Shown: positions 12,034 to 24,598, counted from the first letter of the stretch. The stretch is DNA of 64,000 bases from Maratus speciosus (GCA_963932465.1 OZ010787.1:34972087-35036086); one strand, 5' to 3'. The notes: a model not told the origin generated them from the letters alone. Program-made: numbers and translations.

Positions 12034-12369
12034 TCATAGCTGTTGTCGAGTCTCAAACAAGCTCTGATCTGTTGCCCCTTTAGCCTCTCGTTCGACAAAT
12101 TTATTATCCCACATAGAGGCCTCAAGACACATAAAAAATCTCAGCGGACCTCCAGCAAGAATATGACGACTTAGGCTCGGACTTAGTTTAGGCCGAGCTT
12201 TCGAAATGCCAGGCATCATAAAAGCAAGCATTCCGCTCAGCGGGGGTGTTCTATGGCTTAAATGTGAAACCCCCGTTCTTGGCATGTTGGATAGATTGGT
12301 CTCATGAGTGTGCGGTAGGTTTGATTTCTTCCCTATCAAATTTGGATTCTTCATAACCTCCCTGTACAT
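12034..12369 (-). other. Unrecognised 111-codon open frame in a GC-richer island
   Basis: The frame starts with ATG at 12369 and runs 111 codons to a stop, containing GGPLRFFMCLEASMWDN. It lies in a local patch of clearly higher GC than its surroundings. I recognise no domain, signal peptide or catalytic motif. Splice-site and poly-A context are not informative. It could be a fragment of an unrecognised mobile-element protein or a relic of a host exon. Confidence 0.25.
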
Positions 12370-12491
12370 TATTGTCTCTGATTAAAAAGACATTTTAGGA
12401 AAATTTAAGAACACACTTCTTCCTTACAGGGGCGTAGGAAAAGGAGGGGCTCAGAAGACTCATGCCCTCCCCATTCAAACGAATATCTTAA

Positions 12492-13010
12492 CCCTTAAAT
12501 GCGCGATTTTGTATTTTGTTTCGAAAAAAGTATATATGATACTCTGAAAGGTTTATAACACAGGAAAAATAATGAAAAAAAAATCTGAGGTATATTTTTC
12601 ATATACTATGTCAATCTTTTCTTCTGTTACACATCAGCAATATAAGTAAAATCTACTGTCGTGTGGATCCTTTACGCTAAAATAATGCAAAATAGTAAAT
12701 ACTTTAATAAGTATGTCTCCAAATACCTTATTTTATGTAATTATTTATTTTATAAAACTTAACATTTAACCCTTTAATTCCAATAATAGAATACATTCTA
12801 GAAATTCCGTAGTTCAGAGAATCTGACTTTACACCAGAAAGTTTAAATGGTTAATTTCGCTTTATTTAAATTACGGAATTTCTGTTTTGTAATTAAAGCA
12901 AATATTGCTATTTTAATTTTCTGCTGTGAATTAGGTATATGAGAATAACAAAAATGTATTAAATTCAAAACAGTGTTGTTTGCATATATGCAAACCTGCG
13001 CACTAAAGGG
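12492..13010. mobile_element. TTAA-flanked MITE (piggyBac-type target)
   Basis: TTAA at 12488-12491 precedes CCCTTAAATGCGCG, and CGCACTAAAGGG precedes TTAA at 13011-13014. The inverted ends and TTAA duplication are those of piggyBac-type elements. A second TTAACCCTTTAATTCC at 12776 could be the left end of a shorter nested copy sharing the right end. The right subterminal region holds the palindrome TTTGCATATATGCAAA, also seen in part at 56517. Confidence 0.6.
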
Positions 13011-13299
13011 TTAAGTCATATGATCTCTCCAAAAACTATAATTTTCTGTCTTCAGTGTTTGATAATTCATCGCTGTAAAAATCATTCTGTACACAAAAAG
13101 CATTATAAATATTACACTTGTAACTAGTAAATCTTCAGAACAGCTTCGCAAGTAAGATTTCAAGTTCTAGTTTATAAGAGAACAGATTTATCTAAGAATT
13201 GCAAAGTGAAATACGATTACACGCACTGATATTAAGACTGTTTATTTTCCGTGAAAGCTTTATTTTTAGATAGACTTCGTATGAAATACTACCTTTTGG

Positions 13300-13440
13300 A
13301 ATCTCTACTATGTTGGAATTTCGGAAATTTTTTTTCAGATCTACACCGATGATGACCCATAGAACCCAAAACCATCCCCAGTAAAAAACTTTATGTATAT
13401 ACCTATCTATCCATATATATATCACTTTTTTTGACACGAT
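13300..13440 (-). repeat. Dispersed repeat shared with 58340-58450
   Basis: GATGATGACCCATAGAACCC followed by AAAACCATCCCC closely resembles CGATCATGACCCCCAGACCC and GAAACCACCCTCC at 58384-58412, including a following TATATATA tract. These are two diverged copies of an unclassified dispersed repeat. Confidence 0.5.
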
Positions 13441-13554
13441 AACTTCCATAATTCTGCACAAATCTTTTCCAAACTGATACGTAAAATCAAGTGCATAAAA
13501 TCTCGGTCAAGTTCATTAATGGGCAAAATCGGAACAAGGGGGTGGAAATGGGCA

Positions 13555-14060
13555 GGGGTTTTGGGAAAAATTAAAAAAAAACCATAACTTCTTAATTATA
13601 ATACATATCGACACAATTTAAAGTTATTATTACTTCTAAAACATGGCTCAGAAATTTATGTATGACGGATTTTTGATAAAACTAAAAATGGGATCAAGGG
13701 GCGAAAACGATAGGGCTTTGGGAAGAAAAAAATCATAACTTCCCCAGTTCTCAAGATATCAAATCCAATTATATTTATTATAAATTATCTTAATATTATC
13801 TACAACTTTTATATTGAGAAGTTTTTGATAGGACGAATTCTTACCGCAAAAAAATTAAAAACGAAAACAAAAAGGGGGAGGGGGGGGGGGTGAAGAAGAA
13901 AAAAATCCATAACTTCGTCAATTCATAAGATATCAAATCCGCATCAATTTATTATATATTTTCTTAATATTATCTACAACTTTTATATTGGCAAGTTTTT
14001 GGTAGGACCAATTCTCTCAGCAAAAACAAATTAAAAATACATAGAGGTTGAAGAAAAAAA
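13555..14060. repeat. Diverged tandem repeat, about 175 bp unit
   Basis: About three units carry CATAACTTC...AAGATATCAAATCC and the word TTAATATTATCTACAACTTT with TATATTG (near 13790 and 13965). G-rich runs with interspersed A (13870-13893) separate units. The first unit is the most decayed. Confidence 0.6.
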
Positions 14061-15336
14061 AATATCGTATTAAGGATATACTGAAATCCAAACTGATTTT
14101 CTTCCGACTCATTTTTAAATTCATTTTCTCTTTCAAACGCATCCATTTGGTAGATTCTCTTATTCAGAAACTATATAATGTGCCGTAATAGTCGATTTTT
14201 TGATAGAGGCAGAATAAATTTGAAAAAATTATGTCAAAGTCGGCATTTTGAACCGAATTTATCGAAGCGATTGTGTTGGAAACGAAAAATATGGTCCTAC
14301 TGAGAAAATAATTGTTCTTAAATCAAGTTCTAATTAATTGAACGAAAATTAAGAACATTGGTCGGTTATAAATCTCTTAAAAAGTCACGTGAGCAAGTTT
14401 CATGTTTTTCCTTTTAAAAATGAATCTGAAAATGGTCAGAAAATTTCGAGTTGTTGAGCATGGAAGAATATTTTTTTGAATACTGCCTTAACATGATTCT
14501 GATAAAACCAGCTTTTATATAAAAATGAAATTTAAAAACTCTTCAAAAGCGGCGAGATAAAATTGTTAAAGTGGGTTTATCTCTAATCATGATTTAGTTT
14601 TTGTTAGTGAAATTAGTTCTTAATTTCGAAATCTACCTGCGCCTGTAGGCCGAGCCGGCAGGGATTATTTCGTTAATGATACACAATTTTCAGTATATTA
14701 AATCTTCTGTCTAAAATAATTAAAATGTAGATTTTCTGATTATGACATTAATAGTTAATCTGAATGATTAATTACTTTCATAAATAATTTTATTAGTAAC
14801 TGATAATTGTAACTGTTCTATTCATTCGAAAATGAGTATATGAGCACTTCCTATAATTTTTGAATTTCTACGCTACAATTTGCTTTTAAAAAATTGATAA
14901 CTATGTATGACTGAACGGAAGAAAAAGTGGACAAAATGAAGAAAAAGTAAAAGTAATAAAATCACATTTATGAATGTTTTGAACTAATCTATAAAACCTA
15001 ATCAAATAAAGAACGTTTCCGAAATCAAAATTTAAAATTTAATTTAAATAAATTATTAATTTATAATGTTTAAGAAAATCACGGAAGGAGAAAGTAACCA
15101 AAGCAAAATTTTTAATAGTATTAGATAATCAAAGAAAATTAATTAAAAGAAAAAATAGCAAACAATTTAATAGCAATGTTAATAATTAATATTTCATAAC
15201 ATAAATTTTAATAGATGCTGGGATTTTTTTTAATAGCATAGTTCAAATCCATCAATACGCAGACTAGTTTCTGACCCACTTGACTTCTCATATTTAGGGT
15301 TTGTTGCCTAAAAGTATTCTTAAGCCACTTTTTATT
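14061..15336. other. No gene seen
   Basis: AT-rich sequence without splice-bounded frames. A small GC-rich patch (CTGTAGGCCGAGCCGGCAGG, 14643-14662) is not explained. Confidence 0.4.
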
Positions 15337-15929
15337 ACCCGACTGAAAAGAAGGGTTATGTGTTTCACGCGTATCTGTGTATGTGGATTTTTTTATACCC
15401 TCGAAGCGTCGCAACGGCTAGATGGATTTTAATGAATGAGGTCTCTATCGATTCGTCTTAACCGTCCGATGGTTATAGGATAGGTGTTGTTTTTATAAAT
15501 TCAAAATAGCGGTGTCACTAATAGTCACTACAAAATGGCGATAGAGGCGAAAAATTTTTTTTACATACCCTATTGAGTGGCATATTATTGGATAGGTCTT
15601 TCAAAATGAAGACGATGTTTCGTTGACCATTTTGCAGTCAGAAGCTCCGTTTAAATATTACACAATCTGGAAGTTGTGTACTTTGGATCTGTACCTTTAC
15701 TGTAACTCTAACCTTCATAATAGACATCTATAGGCCTCATCAAAACAGTGTTTGTACATAGGAACTAATAATTAAATACAACTTAAAAGTCATCAATACA
15801 AGTAAATAAAAAAAAAAGGGTAAGTAATATAAAATAAAAAAGAAAAGTGCCCAGCTAAACTGATGGCATTGAGCTCACAGGCTATTCACACTAATTGTAT
15901 ATTATACACTTATTTTAAAGAATAATGCC

Positions 15930-18300
15930 CCTCAAAAAAATAAGTGAAGGGGAATTAGCCCCAGTTTCCCCCTTTATACTTAACCAGTGAACCTCCAAAT
16001 CTCACCAGGGAAGCCCCTTATCATAATAAACCGGTACACCAAATTTGGAGCAAATCGAATAATCCTGCAAAAAAAAAAAAAACATTTATCTAAATTAAGG
16101 GGGTGGACTAGCCCCCCTTTATCTCTAACCAATGAATCGCCAAAACGAATCAGGGAAGCTCCTTAACATAATAAACCGGTATACCAAATTTGGAGCAAAG
16201 CGAATAATTCTGCATGAAAAACCCGTTTATATAAATTAAGAGGGGTGGCCTAGCCCCCCTTCCCCCTTTATCTTTAACCAATAAACCCCCATAAAACCCC
16301 CAAAACTAATCAAGGAAGTTCCTTAACATAATAAACCGGTATACCAACTTCGGAGCAAATCGAATCATTCTGCATAAAAAACCCATTTATCTGAATTAAA
16401 AGGGGTGGACTAGCCCCCTTTCCCCCCTTTATTCTTAACTAATGAACCCCCAAAACTAATCAGGAAAGTTCCTTAACATAATAAACAGGTATACCAAATT
16501 CGGAGCAAATCGAATCCTCCTGCATGAAAAACCCAATTATCTGAATTAAGGAGGTGGACTAGCCCCCCTTTTCCCCTTTATTCTTAACCAATGAACCCCC
16601 AAAACTAATCAGGGAAGTTCCTTAACTTAATAAACCAGTATACCAAATTCGGAGCAAATCGAATAATTCTGCAGGAAATACCCATTTATCTGAATTAAAA
16701 GGGGTGACTAGCCCCCTTTCCCCCCTTTATTCTTAACTAATGAACCCCCAAAACTAATCAGGGAAGTTCCTTAACATAATAAACCGGTATAACAAATTCG
16801 GAGCAAATCGAATCATTCTGCATGAAAACCCATTTATCTGAATTAAGGGGGTGGACTAACCACCCTTTTCCCCCTTTATCCTTAACCAATGAACCCCCAA
16901 AACTAATCAGGGAAGTTCCTTAACATAATAAACCGGTATACCAAATTCGGAGCAAATCAAATCATTATGCATGAAAAACCCATTTATCAAAATTAAGAGG
17001 GGCGGGCTAACCTCCCTTTTCCCCCTTTATCCTTAACCAATGAACCCCCAAAACTAATCAGGGAAGTTCCTTATCATAATAAACCGGTATACCAAATTCA
17101 GAGCAAATCGAATCATTCTGCATGAAAAACCCATTTATCTGAATTAAGGGGTGGACTAGTCCCCCCTTTTCCCCCTTTATTCTTAACCAATGAACCCCCA
17201 AAACTAATCTGGGAAGTTCCTTAACATAATAAACCGGTATACCAAATTCGGAGCAAATCGAACCATTCTGCATGAAAAACCCATTTATCTGAATTAAAAG
17301 GGGTGAACTAATGCCCCTTTTCCCCCTTTATCCTTAACCAATGAGCCCCCAAAACTAATCAGGCAAGTTCCTTAACGTAATAAACCGGTATACCAAATTC
17401 GGACCAAATCGAATGATTCTGCATGAAAAAACCCATTTATCTGAATTAAGGGGGGTGGACTAACCCCGTTTTTCCCCCTTTATCCTTAACCAATGAACTC
17501 CCAAAACTAATCAGGGAAGTTCCTTAACATAATAAACCGGCATACCACATTCGGAGCAAATCGAATAATTCTGCATGAAATACCCATTTATCTGAATTAA
17601 GGGGGTGGACTAACCCCCCTTTACCCCCTTTATACTTAACAAGTGAACCTCCAAATCTAATCAAGGAAGCTCCTTATTATAATAAACCGGTATACCAAAT
17701 TTGGAGCAAATCGAATAATCTTGCAAAAAAAAAAAAAAAAAAACATTATCTAAATTAAAAGGGTGGACTAGCCCCCCCCCCCCTTTATCCTTAACCAATG
17801 AATCGCCAAAACGAATCAGGGAAGCTCCTTAACATAATAAACCGGTATACCACATTCGGAGCAAATCGAATAATTCTGCATGAAAAACCCATTTATCTGA
17901 ATTAAGGGGGTGGACTAACCCCCCTTTTCCCCCTTTATCCTTAACCAATGAACCCAAAAATTAATCAGGGATGTTCCTTAACATAATAAACCGGTATACC
18001 AAATTCGGAGCAAATCGAATGATTCTGCATGAAAAACCCACTTTTCTGAATTAAGGGGGGGGGGTGGACTAACCCCGTTTTTCCCCCTTTGTCCTTAACC
18101 AATGAAGCCCCAAAACTAATCATGGATGTTCCTTAACATAATAAACCGGTATACCAAATTTGGAGCAAAACGAATGATTCTGCATGAAAAACCCATTTTT
18201 CTGCATTAAGGGGGGTGACTAACCCCGTTTTTCCCCCTTTATCCTTAACCAATGAACTCCCAAAACTAATCAGGGAAGCGCCTTATCACAATGAACCTAG
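15930..18300. repeat. Satellite array, 150 bp unit, 16 units
   Basis: The marker ATAAACCGGTATACCAAATT recurs with slight changes at about 16031, 16176, 16336, 16486, 16635, 16784, 16933, 17084, 17234, 17385, 17537, 17687, 17841, 17991 and 18146, with a decayed last unit at 18295. Spacing is 145-160 bp. Each unit contains a GGGGTGGACTA/CCCCCTTT segment. Units 1-2 and 12-13 share private variants (AATGAATCGCCAAAACGAAT, GAAGCTCC, a long A run), so a block of about 11 units (1.66 kb) behaves as a higher-order repeat. Confidence 0.9.
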
Positions 18301-18354
18301 GAAAAAATTTTGAAGCAAATCGGATGTTTCTATCAAGAGTTATCGCGTTACGTA

Positions 18355-18400
18355 CATACGTACGTACGTACATACATACATACATACATACATACATACA
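18355..18400. repeat. ACGT/ACAT microsatellite
   Basis: Alternating GTAC and CATA tetranucleotides directly follow the last satellite unit. Confidence 0.85.
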
Positions 18401-18417
18401 GAACGGGCGGGCACATT

Positions 18418-18446
18418 AGCTCTCAGGCTTTGATAGCCTGTGAGCT
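18418..18446. other. Perfect-looking hairpin near element 3' end
   Basis: AGCTCTCAGGCT (18418-18429) pairs with AGCCTGTGAGCT (18435-18446) with one mismatch and a five-base loop. The same word GAGCTCACAGGCT occurs at about 15869, just before the satellite, so the array is bracketed by these sequences. Confidence 0.7.
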
Positions 18447-18695
18447 AAAAATAGTTTCATATTGATGAGGAATAATGAATTAGTTCGCTTTTTACGCAGT
18501 CGGGTTTTTCGATTTTTTAAATTTAATATATTTGTTAGATTTTATTTTTCATTGATTTCCTTCAGCACATATGGCCAGAGCTTTTCTCCAAGAGAAAATT
18601 TCACTCGCTTTCTGTTTTACATTTCTTCTCTACGCACCTTGATTCTTTTAATCGCTGTAGTGATTGCTTTAAGGCGGGAAAATACAATGATTTAA

Positions 18696-18896
18696 CCCCT
18701 TCGCGACTAGCGTCTTTTACAGAATTTTTAATCTTTAGTCACCGGATTTTTAAAACAGAAATTTTTGCCTAATTGAACCGGGAAAATGCTCGGATTAAAT
18801 AAGGCAAAATTTACAATATAAATTTACTGGTGAGAATAATCGCCGATTCTGAGCACCTTATGCCGCGCGAATATAGGTCACTCGTCCCCCAAGGGG
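18696..18896. mobile_element. TTAA-flanked MITE, 201 bp
   Basis: The element has TTAA (18692-18695) plus CCCCTTCGCGAC at the left and AAGGGG plus TTAA (18897-18900) at the right. Its interior (GAATTTTTAATCTTTAGTCA, TTTTGCCTA, GGGAAAATGCTC) matches the element at 21833. Confidence 0.7.
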
Positions 18897-18900
18897 TTAA

Positions 18901-20340
18901 GGCATGTTACTGAGATTTTGTTTCCACTAAATGTTTGATTCTTATAGCTATTGATCTCTGTAGTTGGTGGATACCGTATTGAAAAGATGGCTACACCTGA
19001 CCAAATTAAAACATTTTTATGTTGACCCCCTCATGCACGACAACTTTATATGAGGATATATTAAGAAACAATACCCAGCGAACTGTGAATGTTATTTTTT
19101 TTCCATGTATCTCATATAAACATCATTTAAAGTTCAATAATGCTTATGAAAGTCAACAATAAATAACAGAACCATTTTTTTAAAATTATTATTCATTTGG
19201 AAAATTCGCCTTTGACAAATTGTTTTCTGTTCTGCACGAGAAAAGCTTTTCTTAAAATCCGCTCTTTTATCTAAACAAACATATGACGATCTTTTAGGGT
19301 TTGAGGGTTAATGTGGGAATCGGTGGATATTTATTATATTAAGTGCAAGCAAATTCTCCTTAAAATATTTAGCTTTATTGTCTTTAGTATTTTGTGTGAT
19401 ACTAGGGCACTTGAGTATGGACCACATTTTCCTTAAAAGGTCTCCTCTCAAAATGCTTTTCACAAAAAAGTCCCCTGGTAAGAGCTTGCGTGAATGTTTA
19501 TATTAATACGATATCTTTTATACAGAAAAGATAGAGTTTTGTAGAAACTGAAATTTTTTATAAAAATGACTTATTTAAGTACGGAAGAACAGAAAGAGAG
19601 GAAACTCTTTACTATCACTGATTTTTGATAGCATGTGCTACTGATCGGCAACCTTTTACAAGGGTTGTGTGGAACCCCAGTTAACAAAATCACTTCGCGT
19701 GCCAAGCCGATTGAAAAGAACATTATAGTACTGGCTTATACCCATTCAATATTATAAAATTCTCGCTTTAAAGTTCTTAAGACTATATGCATGCTATTGT
19801 AAAAATACTTAATTAATAATAATATATATAAATAAGAAGGCGGATGGACATGTTTGTCTGTCCACGATGGCTAAGTATAGCTATTGCACTGAGGTCTGCA
19901 GATTTCTTTCACTGATAGACTAAGATAGCTCCCAATGCACCCGAGACACAGATTTTTGATTCTTTTATACTGAAGACGTAATTTCAATTTTTTTTTCTTA
20001 TTTCTTTAAGTTCATCGCCGATTTTGGTCGAGTCATAAAATCAATCCTAATTCAATCTTTTATCGGATATAGTAAATTTTGTCTTCTTTTTCAATAAAGA
20101 TTATTTGGAATTAGCACAGACATTTGGTAATTTTTTGCCAGTTTTCTTTTTATAAGCCACCTTTCCGTGGAAAATGAAGACTTTGTTTTTTTATTAAAAG
20201 ATTTCTATTTGAAAGCTTAGTCATCCAAATTTATATTTTACGCCCCTGTATGGACAAAAAATTCGGTAATCGTTAATAAAAATAAGTTATTATCCTGATT
20301 TTTGCAAATTTAAATAGAAATTAAAGACGACATAATTTTT
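18901..20340. other. No gene seen
   Basis: AT-rich DNA without supported exons or element ends. Confidence 0.4.
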
Positions 20341-20640
20341 GTAAGAAATCAAAAGGAAAAACGTTCGTTGTCGGATTTGCTTTTGGCATCACCTCAGGTA
20401 ACAGGCGCGAGAAGACGGAAAACGCCCTAGTCTTTCTCCATCAGTCAAACTGGAAATCCAAATTTCAAAGATTTATCAAGAAACACTGTGGCAGAGCTTG
20501 CATCCGCTTAATGACCTCTTTGGGGATGGGGGGGTCCTAAGTAGATATTCCAGCATTCCATTTCTCCAAGCCACAGCTCACATGGTACAAAATTGTGGCT
20601 TTCCGTGCAAGATTTTCCACCTTTTAGCCCTGACTTTAAA
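20341..20640 (+). other. GC-richer patch with an unexplained open stretch
   Basis: About 70 codons are open on the plus strand from roughly 20330 to a stop near 20540, but there is no ATG and no recognised domain. It may be a decayed mobile-element fragment. Evidence is weak. Confidence 0.15.
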
Positions 20641-21024
20641 CGTAATTTAAAGTGTTTTGATGCAACGAAAATGGAAAGTTACGTGATTTTACTGAAGAAC
20701 TAACTCCAAGTGACCACAGAGAAAGAAAGCACTGTATTACTGTCACTTAAAACATTTAAAAAATCTGATCGATTGAATGAGTTTAAAGTTTTTGAAGAGG
20801 AATTGATACTTTGGCAGACGACGCGACGCGAACAAAAGCCTGTAAAATTGCCAGTTTTTAGAACTTTCAAACATACTTAGTCTTTTACTTCCGATTGTCT
20901 GTGTGCCAATTGTCCGTGATCTAAAACTCTTAAATATACTCGGATTCTCATGTAATTGATATATGTTACTGCAGTTTACTATGGAATGCTTGCTATTGAA
21001 AATAGAGTGCGTAGCTTTTAAGTT

Positions 21025-22190
21025 CGTTTACAGGGACACTCAAAAGAATCTCGTTACATTATGGTCAACGGGAAAAAATCGTTTGCGATCCATTTAAATG
21101 ATATTACACTATTTCAGACACAATGAAATTGATATGCATGCATTTATCAAGTACGCTAAAACATGCCTTCGATAAAATATGGATTGCAAAGCATTTACCA
21201 TTCACGTACAGGGTCATTCAAGATAACTTGGTTACATAATGGACTATGTGGGGAAAATGGAGCGTATTTGAATAATGTTACACTATTTCAAACATTTTGA
21301 GGTGCACTGCGAGGTGCTTACTCTAGAATATGAAGTGCATAATAGTTATCGTTCATTTACAGGGACACACAAAAGATTTCGATTACAGTACTGTGTATGA
21401 ACGATAAAAGACTGAGGTGCGCTTTCAGCTGGAGCATGCGTTTTTACGTTTAAATACATGTTTGCATACTACGTGATGTTTATAAATTTTATGGATGATA
21501 TACAGGGCTGCATAAAATAATTCGTAGGCATTACTGTGCATAAGCGTGAATTGCTTAAAGGTCTTTTTTAATTGAGCTATGCATTTTCCAGCTGAACTAT
21601 ATTTAGGATTTTCGAATTTAGAATTTTACTAAAAGATTTTCGCAGAATATAAATGAATTCATATACAGAGTTACGCAAAGAACCGAATATATTGCTGTCT
21701 ATGAATGGTAATTTTTAAAAATGCGTTTTCAGTTGTATTTTGGGTTTTTACTGAATTAAATTTTAGTTTTTTTATGAGGAGATTATAAAAATCTATACTT
21801 GCTGTACAAAATTATGCACGTCCGTCTATTTATCCCTTAGTGACGAACGTCTTTTATAGAATTTTTAATCTTTCATGACCGGTTTTCAAAACAACAATTT
21901 TTGCCTACTTGAATTGGGAAAATGCTCTAATATAACAAGGCGAATTTTACAATGAAAAAATAACTGATGGGAATAATCAAGGATTCTGTGCGTCACTTAT
22001 ACAGTAACCCGAAGGGGTTAATGGAAATTGCGGAAGTGAATCTTCGACTGTGTAATTCGTTTTGTGATTAATCTAAATTTTAGCACACCATGTAGTGTAT
22101 ATACAGATCCATAGATCATACAAATCTATAGATCTTGTAAAGAGATGCACAATAGAATTACCAGAACCTTTCCGACTGTAGACGGTAATT
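21025..22190. repeat. Old tandem repeat with ACAGGGACAC markers
   Basis: Words of the form ACAGGGACACTCAAAAGAAT followed by TACATTATGG occur near 21031, 21208, 21359, 21503 and 21665, with a decayed unit near 22130. Spacing is 144-177 bp. The units are strongly diverged. The MITE at 21833 interrupts the series. Confidence 0.5.
21833..22017. mobile_element. TTAA-type MITE, second copy
   Basis: The right end GAAGGGG is followed by TTAA at 22018-22021. The left end TTTATCCCTTAGTGAC has a decayed target. The interior words CGTCTTTTATAGAATTTTTA and TTTTTGCCTACTTGAATTGG match the copy at 18696. Confidence 0.6.
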
Positions 22191-22446
22191 TCTGAAATCT
22201 GTTTTCCCCCTTTTTAAACGATTAAGTTCCATTTTCATAATCTATGCTTGACGCTTGCTTTTTCTCTTCTTTATTTTTTTCCTTTTTCTTTTTTCCTTTT
22301 TCTTTTAACTGAGCGCTCATCAAAGTGGAATTGGAAACGGAATTATGCTGAAAAATTATTTTAGCGGGGGTTCTAGAATCCATCTCACTATTAAATGTAG
22401 TCTAAAACTTTTTTCTTAAAAGTTTACAGTGAAGATGTTGCATTAA

Positions 22447-23178
22447 CCCTTTCAGGGGCAAAGTACTTCTGTTTCTAAAATATTTAAATGATTGACTGAC
22501 ACCAGGATTTAAGAATAATTTTTTTTGAAAAATAAGTAAAAACTCTTCTTCATGTCCATTATAAAAGCAAAATTTTATTTCAAGATTCTGGTGTCATTGT
22601 GGCATTTTGAGATTAAAATTAAGTAATATATATAATACTAGAAAGATAGCCCGTCAAAAATAATGGAAAATGAGATATAAAGATAAATACAACACATGTG
22701 GAAGAACATGAGTTTTTCTCGCTTGTTCTGCAGTGATAGATGAAAATAACATATTTTGAAAAAGAAACACATTTATGAAAAACTATGTAATGAATGCATA
22801 AAAAATGCAGTTTAAGAATTTATTAAAATTTGGTTACAAACTTCAGTATATACGACGTTTTTTTCAAAAACTCTTTCATTATTATTAAGTGGAACTTGCT
22901 CTTCAAGTATCTTCGACATAACTTTTAAACTGCCCCTCCTTTTTTACATCTTGAAATATTTACATGAAACACATAGTCCTTGAGGAAAAAAAACAGTTCT
23001 TTAAGATACAAGTCCAACTGTAGAAAATGTTTGTGCTTGTGACTTATTTATCGTCATTGCAAATGACAGTATATCTAAAAATTTCATTCATATCAATTCA
23101 TTTCATTCGTTACTCATTCATTTCAAATAAAATAAATGTAAAAAACGACGTACTTTCGTTAACATTAACAAAAACGTA

Positions 23179-23214
<36 letters not shown>

Positions 23215-24059
23215 CCATAATATAATTACAAATCATCATCTAATCTTATTACAATAATTAATTTAATAAATTTATATATACTCCTATATTTAAATGCACT
23301 AAAAATTAGAAAATAATTTTGGAGTTACAAAAGAAATTTTTATTTCCTGATGTCCAAGGAAAAAAAAAAAAAAAAAAAAAAAAATGAAAGCGTGGGCGCC
23401 AATGCAATTTAACTTTTGTTTAAGTTTTTTATGGTATTATATTACATACGTATGTATATATATCATATAAAATTGGCACCCACGCTTACATTTTTTTTCT
23501 TGGACATGAGAAAATAAAACAATTTCTTTTCTAGCCCAAAACTTATTTTCTCCTTTTAAATGCATTTAAATATATGTATATATATATTTGCTACATTTTT
23601 GTGAATATTAACGAAATCATGCTCTTTTTTTTTTTTTTTTAATTTACATTTTTTAGCCATGCAGCTCTTTTTAGGCTTATTTTACATTTATTTTATTCTT
23701 AAATTTTTAGTCTTATAGTGCTTTATAGAAAATTAAAAATTTAATATTTAAACTTTTCGTCCTTCCTCATCTGCATATAGTACAAACTATGGTGCAGATA
23801 GTGTAAAATAATCGATAATTTGGTACTTTTCCACTATAGGGGCCTTGGCGTTTTTCAAAAAAGCTTGATCAAAATAAACTTGATGATTTTTTTTTTGTTT
23901 ATAGTGATGTATTTTAATTAAATGTACATTATTGTTGTTTTGTATGCACGAATTACTTCTGTTTCTGAATAAAATTAAATAAATGGCATTTTTATGTTAA
24001 ATAAATTGTATAAATATTGAAAAAAATGCGTATGTATATGAAATAAAACAGTGAAAGGG
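22447..24059. mobile_element. TTAA-type long MITE with internal palindrome
   Basis: The left end is TTAA (22443-22446) plus CCCTTTCAGGGGCA. The right end is CAGTGAAAGGG plus TTAC (decayed TTAA). The interior has no coding frame. Between about 23150 and 23640 lies a long imperfect inverted repeat. The motif ACTTCTGTTTCT is directly repeated near both ends. Confidence 0.45.
23150..23640. repeat. Imperfect inverted repeat with (AT)n and poly-A
   Basis: TTTCGTTAACATTAACAAAA at about 23155 is inverted near 23600. TGTCCAAGG with GAAAGCGTGGGCGCCAAT (23351-23407) is inverted at 23471-23506. Arms carry (AT)n at 23180-23212 and a 27 bp A run at 23360-23386. The arms enclose about 60 bp. Confidence 0.65.
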
Positions 24060-24598
24060 TTACTAGAAAATACGTCGCCTAATTTTCTTCTTTGCCAAGG
24101 CTGTACTGGAAAAAAAACCGAGAATTTAATTTCTGTATCTAGCTATGTAAAGCACATTAAAATCGGGCAGTTAGGAGCTCAGATAGTACAACGCCGTCTA
24201 GTGGCGGTTATTTTATTAGTAGCATCGGGATGAAGATGTAAAGGCGTACATTTTCATATATTACACTTTAAATTCTGACCCATAGATTTTGAAAGAAACC
24301 TTAAATGCGCAGTTTACATTAAATTACGGTATGAAAGATTAATGAGTTTCAATGGGAATTTCGCCAAATTATAGAACTATCGCCAAATTGATTTCACATA
24401 TGGCAAATTATTTTTGTCGCCAAATTTGGCGATATTTCACAAAATTTCGTGCTATTATGGCAACCCTGTTATTAGTACTTTTCAACAATTACTCATTGTT
24501 GAAGCTCAGATTTCTCCATAGTAAAGAATGCTAGCGACCAGATTGCTATCGAATTTTTCTGTAATTTTCTCCATTTATTCTTATTGTGAATGCATATA

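Larger units (their letters stand above)
15337..18527. mobile_element. ACCCGACTG element, satellite-bearing copy
   Basis: The 5' end begins ACCCGACTGAAAAGAAGGG at 15337. A matching inverted CAGTCGGGT ends at 18505, and sequence shared with the second copy (36961) continues to about 18527. The first 500 bp are the same as 36961-37440, including the AATGAATGAGGTCTC and TATTGAGTGGCATAT words and a chain of short shared blocks. The last 70 bp before the end are also shared. Between them this copy holds 16 units of a 150 bp satellite, which the 0.9 kb copy lacks. A hairpin precedes the 3' end. Ends in T-rich DNA and subterminal inverted repeats suggest a Helentron-like element; this is inference. 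Confidence 0.7.

Noticed and set aside
17058..17273. Minus-strand frame with two internal copies of the same peptide
   Set aside because: Translation of two adjacent 150 bp satellite units.
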